Shown here: piece after piece, positions 52,837 to 62,041 of the stretch
Position numbering within the stretch: the stretch's first letter is position 1
Layout of the letters: each line of letters opens with the position of its first letter
From: CAZQHK01 sp964593455
GTDB lineage: Bacteria; Muiribacteriota; CAYSPT01
Direction of reading: 5' to 3'
DNA length: 64,000 nt
Assembly: GCA_964593455.1 (NCBI GenBank)
Contig: CAZQHK010000001.1
Location: 1 to 64,000 of the forward strand
Position numbers and translations under genes: made by a program
The notes under the pieces: model-generated
Database searches by the model: none
Told to the model about the DNA's origin: nothing
What the model saw: the letters and a program-made list of their open reading frames with translations, nothing else

Positions 52837-53067
52837 ATGATCGGATTAACAGATGTAAGCGGTGGCGTGACTTCCGGGTATACCGCCACTCCCGCTGTAA
52901 CCGCTGGTGACGTAACTACGACGGCCACCACCCAAACCCAAACACAAACGCTGCACATGAATCCCCAGGGCGCCTCTGAACCCATGGGTGACGTTAGAAT
53001 GACTCCCCCGGCACTTCGGCAGGGCAATCCTTACGGAGTCGGCGTCAACATAGACTACATGGCCTAG
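52837..53067 (+). CDS. Small Thr/Gln-rich protein of unknown function
   Basis: 76 aa. AAGGGG 8 bases upstream of the ATG. Composition is extreme: Thr/Ala/Gly in the first half, a TQTQTQT run in the middle, then a Pro/Met-rich part, and a C-terminal GVGVNIDYMA. No signal peptide, membrane helix or Cys. Such composition suits an extended linker or a small export-chaperone/secreted factor. It converges with the flagellin-like gene cluster. Unrecognised, but the start signals make it likely to be real. Confidence 0.6.
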   Translation: MIGLTDVSGGVTSGYTATPAVTAGDVTTTATTQTQTQTLHMNPQGASEPMGDVRMTPPALRQGNPYGVGVNIDYMA

Positions 53068-53082
53068 GAGCCAGAGATAGCC

Positions 53083-53288
53083 TCACGGCCTCCTCGACCT
53101 ACTATTCTCATTGTCATTAATCTCAATCTCTTTAAGCTCCAACTTGAACTTTCCTTTCTATTTTCGGCGAAGATCCTAACCTCTTTGGTCTCGGAAGAAT
53201 ACACCTGGTTTGGCCGATATCTCTCGTAAGGAACGTAGGCTCCCGAGCCGGCCAGGGATGGCCGGTCCGGGAGAGAGTTATCGGACAT
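53083..53288 (-). pseudogene. Small gene with a probable frameshift
   Basis: From ATG 53288 the frame gives MSDNSLPDRPSLAGSG, then VYSSETKEVRIFAENR. Around 53155-53160 a -1 shift is needed to continue as KGKFKLELKEIEINDNE and stop at 53083. The shifted reading has better composition and avoids overlap with the convergent gene; the unshifted one becomes Arg/Ser-rich and runs to 53064. It lies 16 bases after the flagellin-like gene. Either a sequencing error or a decaying gene. Product unknown. Confidence 0.45.
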
Positions 53289-53304
53289 CCAATAGAATAT
53301 CGAG

Positions 53305-55617
53305 TTAGCAGTAAAGGGAGATTCCTGGTTTTTCTTGCAGCATGGCGCACCAGGGCAGGGTGTCTTCGTCGAGAAGCACGCTGGCACTGGTGGGTTTAAG
53401 AGCAGAAATTGTGCTGATGAAAGCACGGGATTTTCCGGTCAAGGCCAGATAAGTCTTTTTTATCATCTCAGGCTTCTGATATTCTCCGTTGCGGCGTTGT
53501 CGAAAGGTTCTTCGGGACAATGCTTCTTGTCTCCTGAGCATCCCGGATAACGTCATCTCCGCTCTGGCCAGCTGCGCCCGAAGTTTTGTTTCTTTTTGAA
53601 GCAGCCAGGTGGACAGGCTTTTCATGACCAGTTCGGATTTCCTTATACTTGACGACGTTTCCAGGTCTATCGTATCCAGGTTGACTCCGGTCAGAGTAAT
53701 GTCTATGGGCAGTTCGGCTTCTTTCCCTATTTTGTTGCGGGTTCCACAGTAGACGGCCGCGGCCGCTTTTCCAAACTCGTAAGAAACCGATATTTCGTCT
53801 CCCGGTTGTGGAGCCTGACTCCCTTTTAGCTCAACGGTGTTGTTGATGATGGAATACCCGTTAAATTTGTGTTTCGGGATCTGATTGTCATTGACCGTAA
53901 CAGTCAGTATTGCCGGGTTGATAAGCGGTTTATCCAGAGGGACTACCAGGGTTCCCCGGAGAGTCAACGGCAGCTCTGGTTTATGGCGGTGGGTGGGACG
54001 ATCTCTCCATCTATAGGTGACCGTTATGATTCCTGGCGCCGGCTGACGGTCGGTAAGAATGACGGTAGAGCCTTTAACTATCCAGCCTGATTTCAAACTA
54101 CTGAAAAAAGTCTTCTCAGTATCGTCAGGAACCATGGTCACGGTTACCGAACCCGGTATCGGCTTGTGTTGAAGATCGAGACGGTGTACGGGTTCCTGCA
54201 CGCGATAATCAACCGTGATGACATCGTGACTTTCCAGCAACAGTTCTTCCTGGAGGATTACTGTTTTCCCGGTGTGTTGTACAGTGATTTTTTTGTTTTC
54301 ACATCTTCTGGATTTAAGGTGGGCCGTAACGCTGCCCGGTAGCGGTTTCCTGGTTAGTTCAAGCGTGCGTATAAGGGGATCCATCGATTCTCTTATGATA
54401 ACCAGGTCTCCGTGCCGGGGTTGTGCTTCTCTATTGAAAAAGAGCCGTTGGTCAACCAGGCTGAATTGATTATTGTTCAGAGGAATTCCGTTGATCTCGA
54501 CGTCAATGCAGCTGGACGAGGGATCAATTCGTACATCAAGAAATCTGACCTGTATTCCTGTATTGAAAGTGACCTGGACGTCATCCCCTTCTTTTGGAAC
54601 GTAGGCCCCATGAAGTATGATAGTGTCCTCCTCCAGGGAATATCCGTTTTCCGAGTCACACGGAACAGGATGGTTTTTAATGGTGACAGCGGTAATCGGA
54701 TTGGACGGTATTGTCGGCTGAGTCAAGTGGAACCGGTTGAGGGAGGTATCTGTCCAAAACTCGATATTCATCTGTTTACCCTCAGGGTAGTCGGTTAATC
54801 CATGCAGTTGCAGTGTGTGCCCCTCGATACTATATCCAGAGACCGCCGGTGTCTCCGGCTTCGCACGTGGAACTATTCTCCTGTTAACGACGACAATTTC
54901 AGTGCCTAGTTTTGGTGGTCTTTTCAGACTAAAAACGGTGTTGCCGTCGGTAAGCGTGAATGTTTCCCGGGTTTCTTCAAGTCCTCCTGCGGTGAAAAAA
55001 TTCCTTACCGTTCTAACCGAGTCAACTTTGATAACTTCCAGTACCGGTCCAATTCGATCAGGCCCGAACCGTTCCTCCAGAATAAAGGTCTGCATCGTGT
55101 TGAATTGTTCACTGCTGCGATTTATTATTTCATAAGGATGAGCAGGAGTAGCGTCCCTATCTCTCACCAGCACCTCCTGCACTCGTTTCTGCGGTGCATA
55201 CGCCTGCGACAGCAGGTCTCCCCGGACACTGTGTGCGAGCTGATCAAGACTGTCCAGGAGCATACGAATGGATTCCCTGGTGTTATCGGCTGAAGGACCG
55301 GCTGTCTCGTCTGTAGTAATGTTTTTAATATCATCGATTATGTGCTGAAGAATCTCCCGGTACTGTTCAATCCCTCGCGATGTCCTCTGGAGAAGCGTAA
55401 TACTTTTCTGTACATCTTCCGTTTCACCCCGGACCCTGACGATTTCCTGTACTCTGTCGGTGGGGGTCTGCAGAAAAATTGATTGTTTGGAAGGTCTTCC
55501 CTGATCTTTATAATCTTGAAGTTTTCCTTTAAGCCAGGTGCTTTTCCCCGGACCTGATTTGGCTTTTCCCCGGGTCTTTTGCTTAATGTAATAGTAGAGA
55601 TCTTCGGTATTCATCAT
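53305..55617 (-). CDS. Flagellin-like protein with a large beta-repeat insertion
   Basis: 770 aa. The N-terminal helices (about 55-140) follow the flagellin D1 pattern: VQKSITLLQRTSRGIEQYREILQ then IRMLLDSLDQLA. The C-terminal helix (about 660-720, LETSSSIRKSELVMKSL then KLRAQLARAEMTLSGML) follows the matching flagellin segment. Between them are about five repeated beta modules (about 180-640), each with a GYSIE/GYSLE-type hairpin and PxPGD, comparable to D2/D3 surface insertions. The extreme N-terminus NTEDLYYYIKQK is not flagellin-like, and there is no signal peptide. I propose a filament or filament-cap subunit exported by the flagellar machinery; this rests on pattern only. It shares its strand with the STAS-PilZ gene upstream. 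Confidence 0.5.
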   Translation of the reverse strand: MMNTEDLYYYIKQKTRGKAKSGPGKSTWLKGKLQDYKDQGRPSKQSIFLQTPTDRVQEIVRVRGETEDVQKSITLLQRTSRGIEQYREILQHIIDDIKNITTDETAGPSADNTRESIRMLLDSLDQLAHSVRGDLLSQAYAPQKRVQEVLVRDRDATPAHPYEIINRSSEQFNTMQTFILEERFGPDRIGPVLEVIKVDSVRTVRNFFTAGGLEETRETFTLTDGNTVFSLKRPPKLGTEIVVVNRRIVPRAKPETPAVSGYSIEGHTLQLHGLTDYPEGKQMNIEFWTDTSLNRFHLTQPTIPSNPITAVTIKNHPVPCDSENGYSLEEDTIILHGAYVPKEGDDVQVTFNTGIQVRFLDVRIDPSSSCIDVEINGIPLNNNQFSLVDQRLFFNREAQPRHGDLVIIRESMDPLIRTLELTRKPLPGSVTAHLKSRRCENKKITVQHTGKTVILQEELLLESHDVITVDYRVQEPVHRLDLQHKPIPGSVTVTMVPDDTEKTFFSSLKSGWIVKGSTVILTDRQPAPGIITVTYRWRDRPTHRHKPELPLTLRGTLVVPLDKPLINPAILTVTVNDNQIPKHKFNGYSIINNTVELKGSQAPQPGDEISVSYEFGKAAAAVYCGTRNKIGKEAELPIDITLTGVNLDTIDLETSSSIRKSELVMKSLSTWLLQKETKLRAQLARAEMTLSGMLRRQEALSRRTFRQRRNGEYQKPEMIKKTYLALTGKSRAFISTISALKPTSASVLLDEDTLPWCAMLQEKPGISLYC

Positions 55618-55695
55618 AGTTATTATCGGAAAATATAATGGTGACCCGAAGTCTTGGCGGATAGGGAAAGAATAGTTGGAGTAATGTTATTGTGA

Positions 55696-57540
55696 TTACC
55701 GTGTGATATCCGAGATGGTGTTTCCGATTAACCTGGCCAACGCTTCAAGCAGGTCTGGCTGCAAATGAACAAAATTGAGTCCGTGTTCAAAGGTTGGCCC
55801 TTGGCCGGAAAGCGATTTCCCGCGCCAGGCCACCTTGGCCAGGAGTTTCTTGCCCCGCAGCTCAGGATGGTCTGAAAAAAGCAGGATGGCAATATCGTTC
55901 ACGGGTATGTTTTCCCGGGTAGAGAGAAGAATACCGCCCACGCTGATGTTTTTACATAGTCCCTGCAGGCCTTTACGGACCTTGGTAGAATCCAGAACAT
56001 GGAAGAAAAGTAGTGGGAGATCGGTGGCAACGCGAACGTGCCGCCGTTGGGCAATGACTCTCCCCATTCGCGGTTTTGACAGGGTAACGCATGGTTCAGG
56101 GAAAAAGACTTGTTCCACTATGTGGGCTTTGAAGGCGACGATCAGGTTACGGACCGGGATAATTATTTTCACATCGGGACTCAATGTTTCTTTGAACACA
56201 TCTTCACCTTGGCGTGAGGCCCATTCCAGAACGAAGTATTGACCGTCGAAGGAAAGCACTTTGGTAAACCTGGTTTCGACATTTAACCCGGCCTTCACCT
56301 CCAGTTCGATGGTGGTTCCGGGTTTCAGCATGCCGGAGGAAAAGCGAATCGGTTTATCGAGATCAGTAAGGGAAAATGACATCACGGCTTCTTTGAGAGA
56401 TGAGTAATTTTCGACGTTGCCTAGCAGATCATTTAGCTTGCTCTTGGCGATGCCGGAATTCAGGGCGATAACCTTGAGTACCCCGCCAAACGTATTGAGT
56501 TTTTCAGCCAGATCTCGAATTTTCGTATAAGCCTCGCGGTCTATTTTACGCACTTGTTCACAAAAAAGAAGAATCTTGTAATGTCCTTTGCTCAAAAGAT
56601 GTTCCATGATGGTGGTAAGTTTGTGCAACGTGTATACATCAAGGATTCCGGCCAGGGCGACGATAGCTATGTCGCCTGTCTTCTTGATCTGGAATTCAAG
56701 TTGACAGGTGTCGGAAACCTTTACCGGCTGTATCGTCTGGGTTATCTTGTACTGGGCTCTGATTCTCCTGGCTATTTCCAATTCTCCGGTATATTCAAAA
56801 ATACTGAGGACGTTCCGACACAACTCGACATCCTCCTCTGAGAGATGGTTTCCAAGCACCGTAAGTAGGTCTTTCTGGGAGAAACTGGTCAGGATCGATA
56901 AAATTTTATTTAAAACGATCTCCTGGCTTCCGGACATGGCATAGAGCAGGGGAAGAATAGTACTTTTTGCTTTGAAGGAACCAACCAGGTCGAGAATATC
57001 GAGGGCCAGAGAGTCATCCGACATCTTGAGGGGGGCAAAAACGTATTTGAGGCATTCGGGTGAGTTCAAGCTCCGGAGAGAATCAACGGCTGTTTTCTTG
57101 ACATTGCTGTCAAGGTGATAAAGGTAGGAAGCGATGGGTTCTGTGGTGTTTGGAGCTTTGAGAAAACCCAGGATGGTAATCCCCGCGATCAGTGACTCGA
57201 TTTTTCTCAGTTCCGTGGACCAGTGTTCCATCTTATCCAGCAGGATTGAGGCGGCGTTCAGTTGGGTGGCCAACTGAACGAGTTCTTCTCGCAGTGGCAC
57301 AGAACTTTGTTTTAGAATGATGCTGAGACCCTGGTAGACCAGTGCCTGGTCGATATTGAGCAGCACCTTCAAAACTTGTTCTTTAAGAGAAAATTCAGGT
57401 TGCCGCAAGGTTTTTAGCAGGAGATCGATGGATCGGGGTGTTCCGTCCAGACCGAGCTTATCGACCACTTGCTCCAGGGATTCAGAGTTGTTTCTCCCGG
57501 TGAGCACTTCCTCGCATCGTTCGAATTGGGACTTATCCAT
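55696..57540 (-). CDS. HEAT-STAS-PilZ protein
   Basis: 614 aa, cytoplasmic. HEAT-like helices (about 20-250), a STAS domain (about 275-395, IVALAGILDVYTLHKLTTIMEHLL), a YcgR-type N-domain (about 400-495) and a PilZ domain (about 498-605). The PilZ motifs for c-di-GMP binding are intact: RRHVR and NISVGG. The STAS Ser/Thr that would be phosphorylated is not obvious. YcgR proteins slow the flagellar motor in response to c-di-GMP. Linkage to a flagellin-like gene fits such a role, while STAS suggests control by SpoIIE-type phosphatases such as the two in this window. Confidence 0.88.
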   Translation of the reverse strand: MDKSQFERCEEVLTGRNNSESLEQVVDKLGLDGTPRSIDLLLKTLRQPEFSLKEQVLKVLLNIDQALVYQGLSIILKQSSVPLREELVQLATQLNAASILLDKMEHWSTELRKIESLIAGITILGFLKAPNTTEPIASYLYHLDSNVKKTAVDSLRSLNSPECLKYVFAPLKMSDDSLALDILDLVGSFKAKSTILPLLYAMSGSQEIVLNKILSILTSFSQKDLLTVLGNHLSEEDVELCRNVLSIFEYTGELEIARRIRAQYKITQTIQPVKVSDTCQLEFQIKKTGDIAIVALAGILDVYTLHKLTTIMEHLLSKGHYKILLFCEQVRKIDREAYTKIRDLAEKLNTFGGVLKVIALNSGIAKSKLNDLLGNVENYSSLKEAVMSFSLTDLDKPIRFSSGMLKPGTTIELEVKAGLNVETRFTKVLSFDGQYFVLEWASRQGEDVFKETLSPDVKIIIPVRNLIVAFKAHIVEQVFFPEPCVTLSKPRMGRVIAQRRHVRVATDLPLLFFHVLDSTKVRKGLQGLCKNISVGGILLSTRENIPVNDIAILLFSDHPELRGKKLLAKVAWRGKSLSGQGPTFEHGLNFVHLQPDLLEALARLIGNTISDITR

Positions 57541-57569
57541 ACAAAAATATTCCTAGCTCTATGCATAAG

Positions 57570-57599
57570 AGTATACAAATAGTGTTATAAAATTGTAAA
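57570..57599 (-). promoter_or_regulatory. Promoter for the HEAT-STAS-PilZ operon
   Basis: Minus strand TTTACA (57594-57599), an 18-base spacer, TATACT (57570-57575), about 29 bases before the ATG at 57540. Confidence 0.5.
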
Positions 57600-57728
57600 T
57601 TTCTTTATTTGTTTAGTAGTGAAAAAGTCTCAGAGGATTCGAGGCGATGTTCCCCAGGGTCCCTTGAAAAAATAGGCACAAAAACGATATCGAGGGCCTG
57701 ATTGTAAGGCTTAAAATGTCCGGAAAAT

Positions 57729-59276
57729 TTACCGGGATAAACCGGAGATTTCGAGTAAATCCCCGATCAATTGTTCTGAATCATCCCGGCCTAACCCCAG
57801 CGTTTTGATCGCTCCGATAATTTCATTGATTGCCGGAATGTATACCGGTTGCAAGTTTGCCGGCAGTTCTTTAAGAATTTCGGTAAAGCTCTTAGCCTTG
57901 TCCAGGTTACGGTCGCCGAGTATCTCTTCCACCAGCTTGTTGCGGTGTATATTGCGGAGCTTAATCATCCTCATATACTCCTGTTTTTCCTCGCGGGTAA
58001 GTTCTCTGCTGGCCGTGGCGGAAGGTTTCAGAATAGAGTTCAGGTAACTTTGAACTTCGGCGATGTGCCGGGTCCGTTCTTCCACCAGGTCGCCGGCCCG
58101 CTCGATCTGGTACAGGCAGGCGTTGACATTGCCTTCGCAGATCCCGGGTACCTGGCTGTCGGGGGGAACGAAAGTCCAGGCCAGCTCGATCAGCATGGAA
58201 AAGACCCCGGCATCGCCGTAAAGCCAGTCCTCGGAATCTCCCGCCGCCGGGTAGAGATCGGCGCTGTTTATGGCCTCATACCCGTTGAGCTTCGCCATTT
58301 CCCCGGCCATTTCCTTGAAAACGGGCTCGTGGGGATTGGGAACGTCGTAGGCGTACCCGAAGGGATAAAGCACCAGCTCCGAGTAACTGTGAAACGAGGT
58401 GGAAGTGGTGAAGTTCTCCCGCAGGGCAAGATCGCGGATGGCACAACTTTCCGGTTCGGAAAAGGAGTTGGGGCCATGATAAACATCGGATCCCGTGTAG
58501 TCGCTGGCGCCCGTGTTTCCCCAGGCGTATGAGTAGTTGCGGTTGAGGTCAACGCCAATCTTGCTGCCCCACCTGCGTAACGCTGCCGGGGCCGGCCGGC
58601 GGTTCTTGCGCCACATTTTGTATGACTCGTGGGAATGATTTACCCCGTCCGGGTTGACCAGCGGAACGATCCAGATTTCCCGCTCGTCGACAAGATTGGT
58701 AATAATCTCATCAGATCCGTAACCGGTAAGTAAACGCTCGATCAGGGCCAGGGGGACTTCATAGGAAATCCACTCCCGGGCGTGATGGGCGCCCATTACG
58801 AGACAGGCGGGTTCCTCTTCGTCCTCTTCGGGGTTGTCCGAAATCTTGAGAGCCCATATATCGCGGTCTTCCCATGAGGTTCCGATCGATTCCAGTTTGG
58901 TGATTTCCGGGTGGCTGGCCTGGTAGCTTTGAAGAAGTTCTTCAACCTGGACCACGCTGCGGTATACTCCGAGATTACCTTTCTCGCGATACTCCTTCAA
59001 TTGGTCGTCAATATTTTCCTCGAGTATCTCGAGTTGACAGCCGCGGCTTTTCAAGGCTTCGACCTCTTCAGGCAAGATGATGATATCGGCATAGTTGGGG
59101 CCGACCTGGTAACCGCAGGCAGTCAGCGAACCCATAGCAAGCAAGGAGCCAATATTCACATCCCGGTTGAAGTGCACGCGTACCTGTGAACGTATCTGCT
59201 GTTCGTCCGCTATGGCCGGCAGGGCAAGGGTGAAGGTGAAAATTGCGAGTAGAGCGATAGTTAACAAACGTTTCAT
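57729..59276 (-). CDS. Secreted M14 zinc carboxypeptidase (carboxypeptidase T-like)
   Basis: 515 aa with a signal peptide (LLTIALLAIFTFTLALPAIA). Propeptide-like region to about 105, then the M14 catalytic domain (about 110-410). Zinc ligands: HAREW with His and Glu, and the His of STSFHSYSELVLYPFGY. Arg/Asn motif GVDLNRNYSYAWG, and the catalytic Glu in FSMLIELAWTF. All are intact, so it should cleave C-terminal residues from peptides outside the cell. A helical C-terminal extension (about 420-515) is not part of the catalytic fold. The leader of about 100 bases between promoter and start is unexplained. Confidence 0.94.
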   Translation of the reverse strand: MKRLLTIALLAIFTFTLALPAIADEQQIRSQVRVHFNRDVNIGSLLAMGSLTACGYQVGPNYADIIILPEEVEALKSRGCQLEILEENIDDQLKEYREKGNLGVYRSVVQVEELLQSYQASHPEITKLESIGTSWEDRDIWALKISDNPEEDEEEPACLVMGAHHAREWISYEVPLALIERLLTGYGSDEIITNLVDEREIWIVPLVNPDGVNHSHESYKMWRKNRRPAPAALRRWGSKIGVDLNRNYSYAWGNTGASDYTGSDVYHGPNSFSEPESCAIRDLALRENFTTSTSFHSYSELVLYPFGYAYDVPNPHEPVFKEMAGEMAKLNGYEAINSADLYPAAGDSEDWLYGDAGVFSMLIELAWTFVPPDSQVPGICEGNVNACLYQIERAGDLVEERTRHIAEVQSYLNSILKPSATASRELTREEKQEYMRMIKLRNIHRNKLVEEILGDRNLDKAKSFTEILKELPANLQPVYIPAINEIIGAIKTLGLGRDDSEQLIGDLLEISGLSR

Positions 59277-59385
59277 AGAAAAACCTCCATATTATATATT
59301 TGATGGAAAATGAGCGTCGATGAAGTACTATACGCACCAAATACCATAATAAACGCCACCGCCGGGCGATGCCGCAAAGCATTCA

Positions 59386-59414
59386 ATTGTACCGGTGAAA
59401 ATGAGAAGTGTCAA
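59386..59414 (-). promoter_or_regulatory. Strong sigma70-type promoter for the carboxypeptidase
   Basis: Minus strand TTGACA (59409-59414), a 17-base spacer, TACAAT (59386-59391). Confidence 0.6.
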
Positions 59415-59437
59415 GAAATTAAACGTTTACTCAAGGC

Positions 59438-61195
59438 CTATCCAGTGGCGATTTCTTTCATCTGAGCATAGATATTCCGGGCTGAGATTTCCGCCTCTTT
59501 ACGAATCTGGTCGAGTTCACTGGGATCGGGTACCTCACGCACGACCTCACAGTAAAATTTGACTTTCGGTTCGGTTCCACTCGGCCGTATGGTGGCCCGA
59601 CCACCGCCTTTCAGGTAGTAGGTAAGAACATTCGCCTCGGGTAAATGTGTCGGACCGCATTCCTTCCCGTCAGGTGAGAACCGTTTTCCTTTCAAGCAAT
59701 CCATCGTCTCCACGATGGGTAAACCTCCAAGCCGGTCCGGGGGATGGTCTCTGAAAGCAGCCATCATGACAGCCATCTTATCCTGCCAGTCAGGTGAGTC
59801 AAAAACCATGCTTTTGTTGTAGCAGGCATGGTACCCATACGCACAATAGAGGCTGTCCAAATGCTGCAGTATAGATTCATTCTTCGAAGCGCACCAGGCG
59901 GCCAGATCAGCCATGAGGGCCGGCGTTACGATACCATCCTTGTCTTTGACGTAAGGTCCGGCCAGGTAGCCGAGTGCTTCTTCGTATCCGAACAAGAAGC
60001 GGTACCCTTCTTTTTCCAGGTCCATGGCTCGATTAGCTATCCATTTAAATCCGGTCAGGGTTTCTTCGTATCTTATCCCGAATTTCCGGGCTACCCTACC
60101 CAGCATGGAAGAAGAGACCACTGTTGTTGCCATGAGTTCTTTACCGGTGATCTTGCCTTCTTTCTGAAGTCCGGCCAGGATAAAGTGTCCCAGCAGAGTG
60201 CCTACCTGGTTCCCGGAAAGCTGGACGTATCGTCCGCTGCCGATGGGTACGGCCACAGCTGTCCGGTCGGCGTCGGGATCATTGGCCAGAACGAGGTCGG
60301 CTCCCTCTACCGCCGCCCGCCGCAAGGCCAGATCCAGGGCCCCTTTTTCCTCAGGATTGGGAAAGGTTACCGTGCTGAAATTAGGATCTGGTTCGCACTG
60401 CTCTTTAATCGGGATTAGGTGATTTATTCCTCGGCGGCGGAGAGCGTTGAGGGCCAGTGGCGCGCCGACTCCATGCATAGCCGTGTAGACAACCTTCAGG
60501 GTTTCATGATTGCCTGGCAGAGCCGGCAGTCGGAGCTTGCCGATACAGTTGAGATATGTTTCGGTCATTTCACTGCCCAGAAAATGTATGTATCCGTCTG
60601 CTTTGGCCTGTTCGAATGGAACACGGCTGATTTGTTTGTACGAGGTGACTTTTTTGAACTCTTCAGCAATACCTGAGTCATGGGGCGGAATGATCTGGGC
60701 GCCGTTGGCCCAGTAGACTTTATAACCGTTGTACTGGGGTGGGTTGTGACTGGCGGTTATCATTATCCCGGCATGGGCGTTGAGAAACCGGACTCCGAAT
60801 GATACCAGGGGAGTCGGGATAACATCTTCAAACAGGTGTACTTCGAATCCCGCTCCGGCAAACACCTCAGCTACTACCCGTGAAAAAGGGAGGGAACCGT
60901 GCCGGCCGTCATAGCCGATAACTATTCTGATTAGGGTTTCATCCTTGAACTTTGATTCCAGGTAGGTAGCCAGCCCCTGGGTTACCCGGGCAACCATGAA
61001 CTCGTTCATCCGGCTGGTACCGGCACCGAGAACACCTCTTAGTCCCGCTGTTCCGAAACTGAGGGTCGATCCGAAACGCTCCTGGAGTGTTTCTATATCC
61101 TGTTTGGCCAGCAAATCTTCCACTTCAGCGGTGGTTTCTTTGCACGGGTCATTTTCTATCCACCAACTGGCTGTGTCTAGCATGTTTTGCTGCAC
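59438..61195 (-). CDS. Phosphoglucomutase/phosphomannomutase family enzyme
   Basis: 585 aa, a full-length alpha-D-phosphohexomutase of the long (PgcA/PGM2-like) type. Active-site phosphoserine loop MITASHNPPQYNGYKVYW, metal loop VLANDPDADRTAVAV, sugar-binding loop GYEEALGY and phosphate-binding SGTEPKVKFYCE are intact. It interconverts hexose 1- and 6-phosphates for glycan or glycogen synthesis. The length and GYEEALGY favour glucose over mannose, but both are possible. It starts 6 bases after the SpoIIE-type phosphatase stops, so the two are co-transcribed. Confidence 0.94.
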   Translation of the reverse strand: MQQNMLDTASWWIENDPCKETTAEVEDLLAKQDIETLQERFGSTLSFGTAGLRGVLGAGTSRMNEFMVARVTQGLATYLESKFKDETLIRIVIGYDGRHGSLPFSRVVAEVFAGAGFEVHLFEDVIPTPLVSFGVRFLNAHAGIMITASHNPPQYNGYKVYWANGAQIIPPHDSGIAEEFKKVTSYKQISRVPFEQAKADGYIHFLGSEMTETYLNCIGKLRLPALPGNHETLKVVYTAMHGVGAPLALNALRRRGINHLIPIKEQCEPDPNFSTVTFPNPEEKGALDLALRRAAVEGADLVLANDPDADRTAVAVPIGSGRYVQLSGNQVGTLLGHFILAGLQKEGKITGKELMATTVVSSSMLGRVARKFGIRYEETLTGFKWIANRAMDLEKEGYRFLFGYEEALGYLAGPYVKDKDGIVTPALMADLAAWCASKNESILQHLDSLYCAYGYHACYNKSMVFDSPDWQDKMAVMMAAFRDHPPDRLGGLPIVETMDCLKGKRFSPDGKECGPTHLPEANVLTYYLKGGGRATIRPSGTEPKVKFYCEVVREVPDPSELDQIRKEAEISARNIYAQMKEIATG

Positions 61196-61201
61196 TTCAT
61201 G

Positions 61202-61960
61202 TCACCTCTTTCTAGAAGACTCTCGTTCGAGTACTACTATGGTCCAGTCGTCGGTTTGTCCAGTTGAACCAACAAACTCAAGAAATCTGTCAAATAGTTT
61301 TTCCAAAAAAATCTTTCCGTCAAGATGTCCGAGTAATCGTATCACATTCATGAAATCCGTGTCGCAGAACATCTTTCCTTTGTTGTTCTTGGCTTCGAGA
61401 ATGCCATCGGTCATCATGAGTAGTTTATCACCGGGCACCATGATATAAGAATCCTGATGAAAATTGAAATCAGGAAACAGCCCCAGGGGAGGATGTATAC
61501 TGTGCGTTCCCAGTTTATAAGCTTCTCCGGACCGCACCATGAGAATAGGAAACTGGCCGGCGCAGGAAAACTTCAGGCAGTATTCAGGCTTGTTAAGAAG
61601 GAGGTAGGTAATGGTCAGGAATTCTTCCCTGATCAGTGTTTCCTGAAGGGATTTGTTCAACTGCCTGAGCAAATCCTTCGGCTGGGGCTTTCGGTGTTTC
61701 ATGGAATGAATGAGAAATTTGCACATGGAGGCTACCAGTGCTGCTGTCTGACCGTGCCCGCTGGCATCGGCCAGGCATATTCCGACGGAGGTCTCCGTGA
61801 TGGAAAAGATATCGTAGAAATCACCACCCACCGCTTCCATCGGCCGGTATATGGAAAACATGTGAACTTCTCCCGTTTCAGGTACATGCAAAGGAAGAAG
61901 AGCTCGCTGGATCATTCTTATTTTGATGATGTTCTGTTCGGTATGGTAGTCTTCATCCAT
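61202..61960 (-). CDS. SpoIIE/RsbU-type PP2C phosphatase, single domain
   Basis: 252 aa from ATG 61960. PP2C motifs: MIQRALLP, EAVGGDFYDIFSI, CLADASGHGQTAALVAS, SCAGQFPILMV, LLMMTDGILEAK, DDWTIVVLE. The frame is open to a GTG at 62041, but a consensus promoter (TTGACA-18-TATAAT) lies inside that extension and would start transcription just 1-4 bases before ATG 61960, so I prefer the shorter protein from a leaderless message. There is no sensor domain, unlike the 764-aa relative. Likely target: a phosphorylated STAS or anti-anti-sigma protein. Confidence 0.85.
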   Translation of the reverse strand: MDEDYHTEQNIIKIRMIQRALLPLHVPETGEVHMFSIYRPMEAVGGDFYDIFSITETSVGICLADASGHGQTAALVASMCKFLIHSMKHRKPQPKDLLRQLNKSLQETLIREEFLTITYLLLNKPEYCLKFSCAGQFPILMVRSGEAYKLGTHSIHPPLGLFPDFNFHQDSYIMVPGDKLLMMTDGILEAKNNKGKMFCDTDFMNVIRLLGHLDGKIFLEKLFDRFLEFVGSTGQTDDWTIVVLERESSRKR

Positions 61961-61969
61961 AACGATATA

Positions 61970-61999
61970 ATTATAATTTCCTTTACCATGTTCTGTCAA
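61970..61999 (-). promoter_or_regulatory. Consensus promoter abutting the phosphatase start codon
   Basis: Minus strand TTGACA (61994-61999), an 18-base spacer, TATAAT (61970-61975), both perfect; nine bases separate the -10 box from the ATG. Confidence 0.7.
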
Positions 62000-62041
62000 A
62001 AAATACCTGACCCGGAAACGGCGGTAGACATTCTGTATCAC

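Noticed and set aside
53064..53426. 120-codon minus-strand frame overlapping the flagellin-like gene end
   Set aside because: Its first part is a shadow of the flagellin-like C-terminus; only the portion after ATG 53288 is a plausible separate gene.
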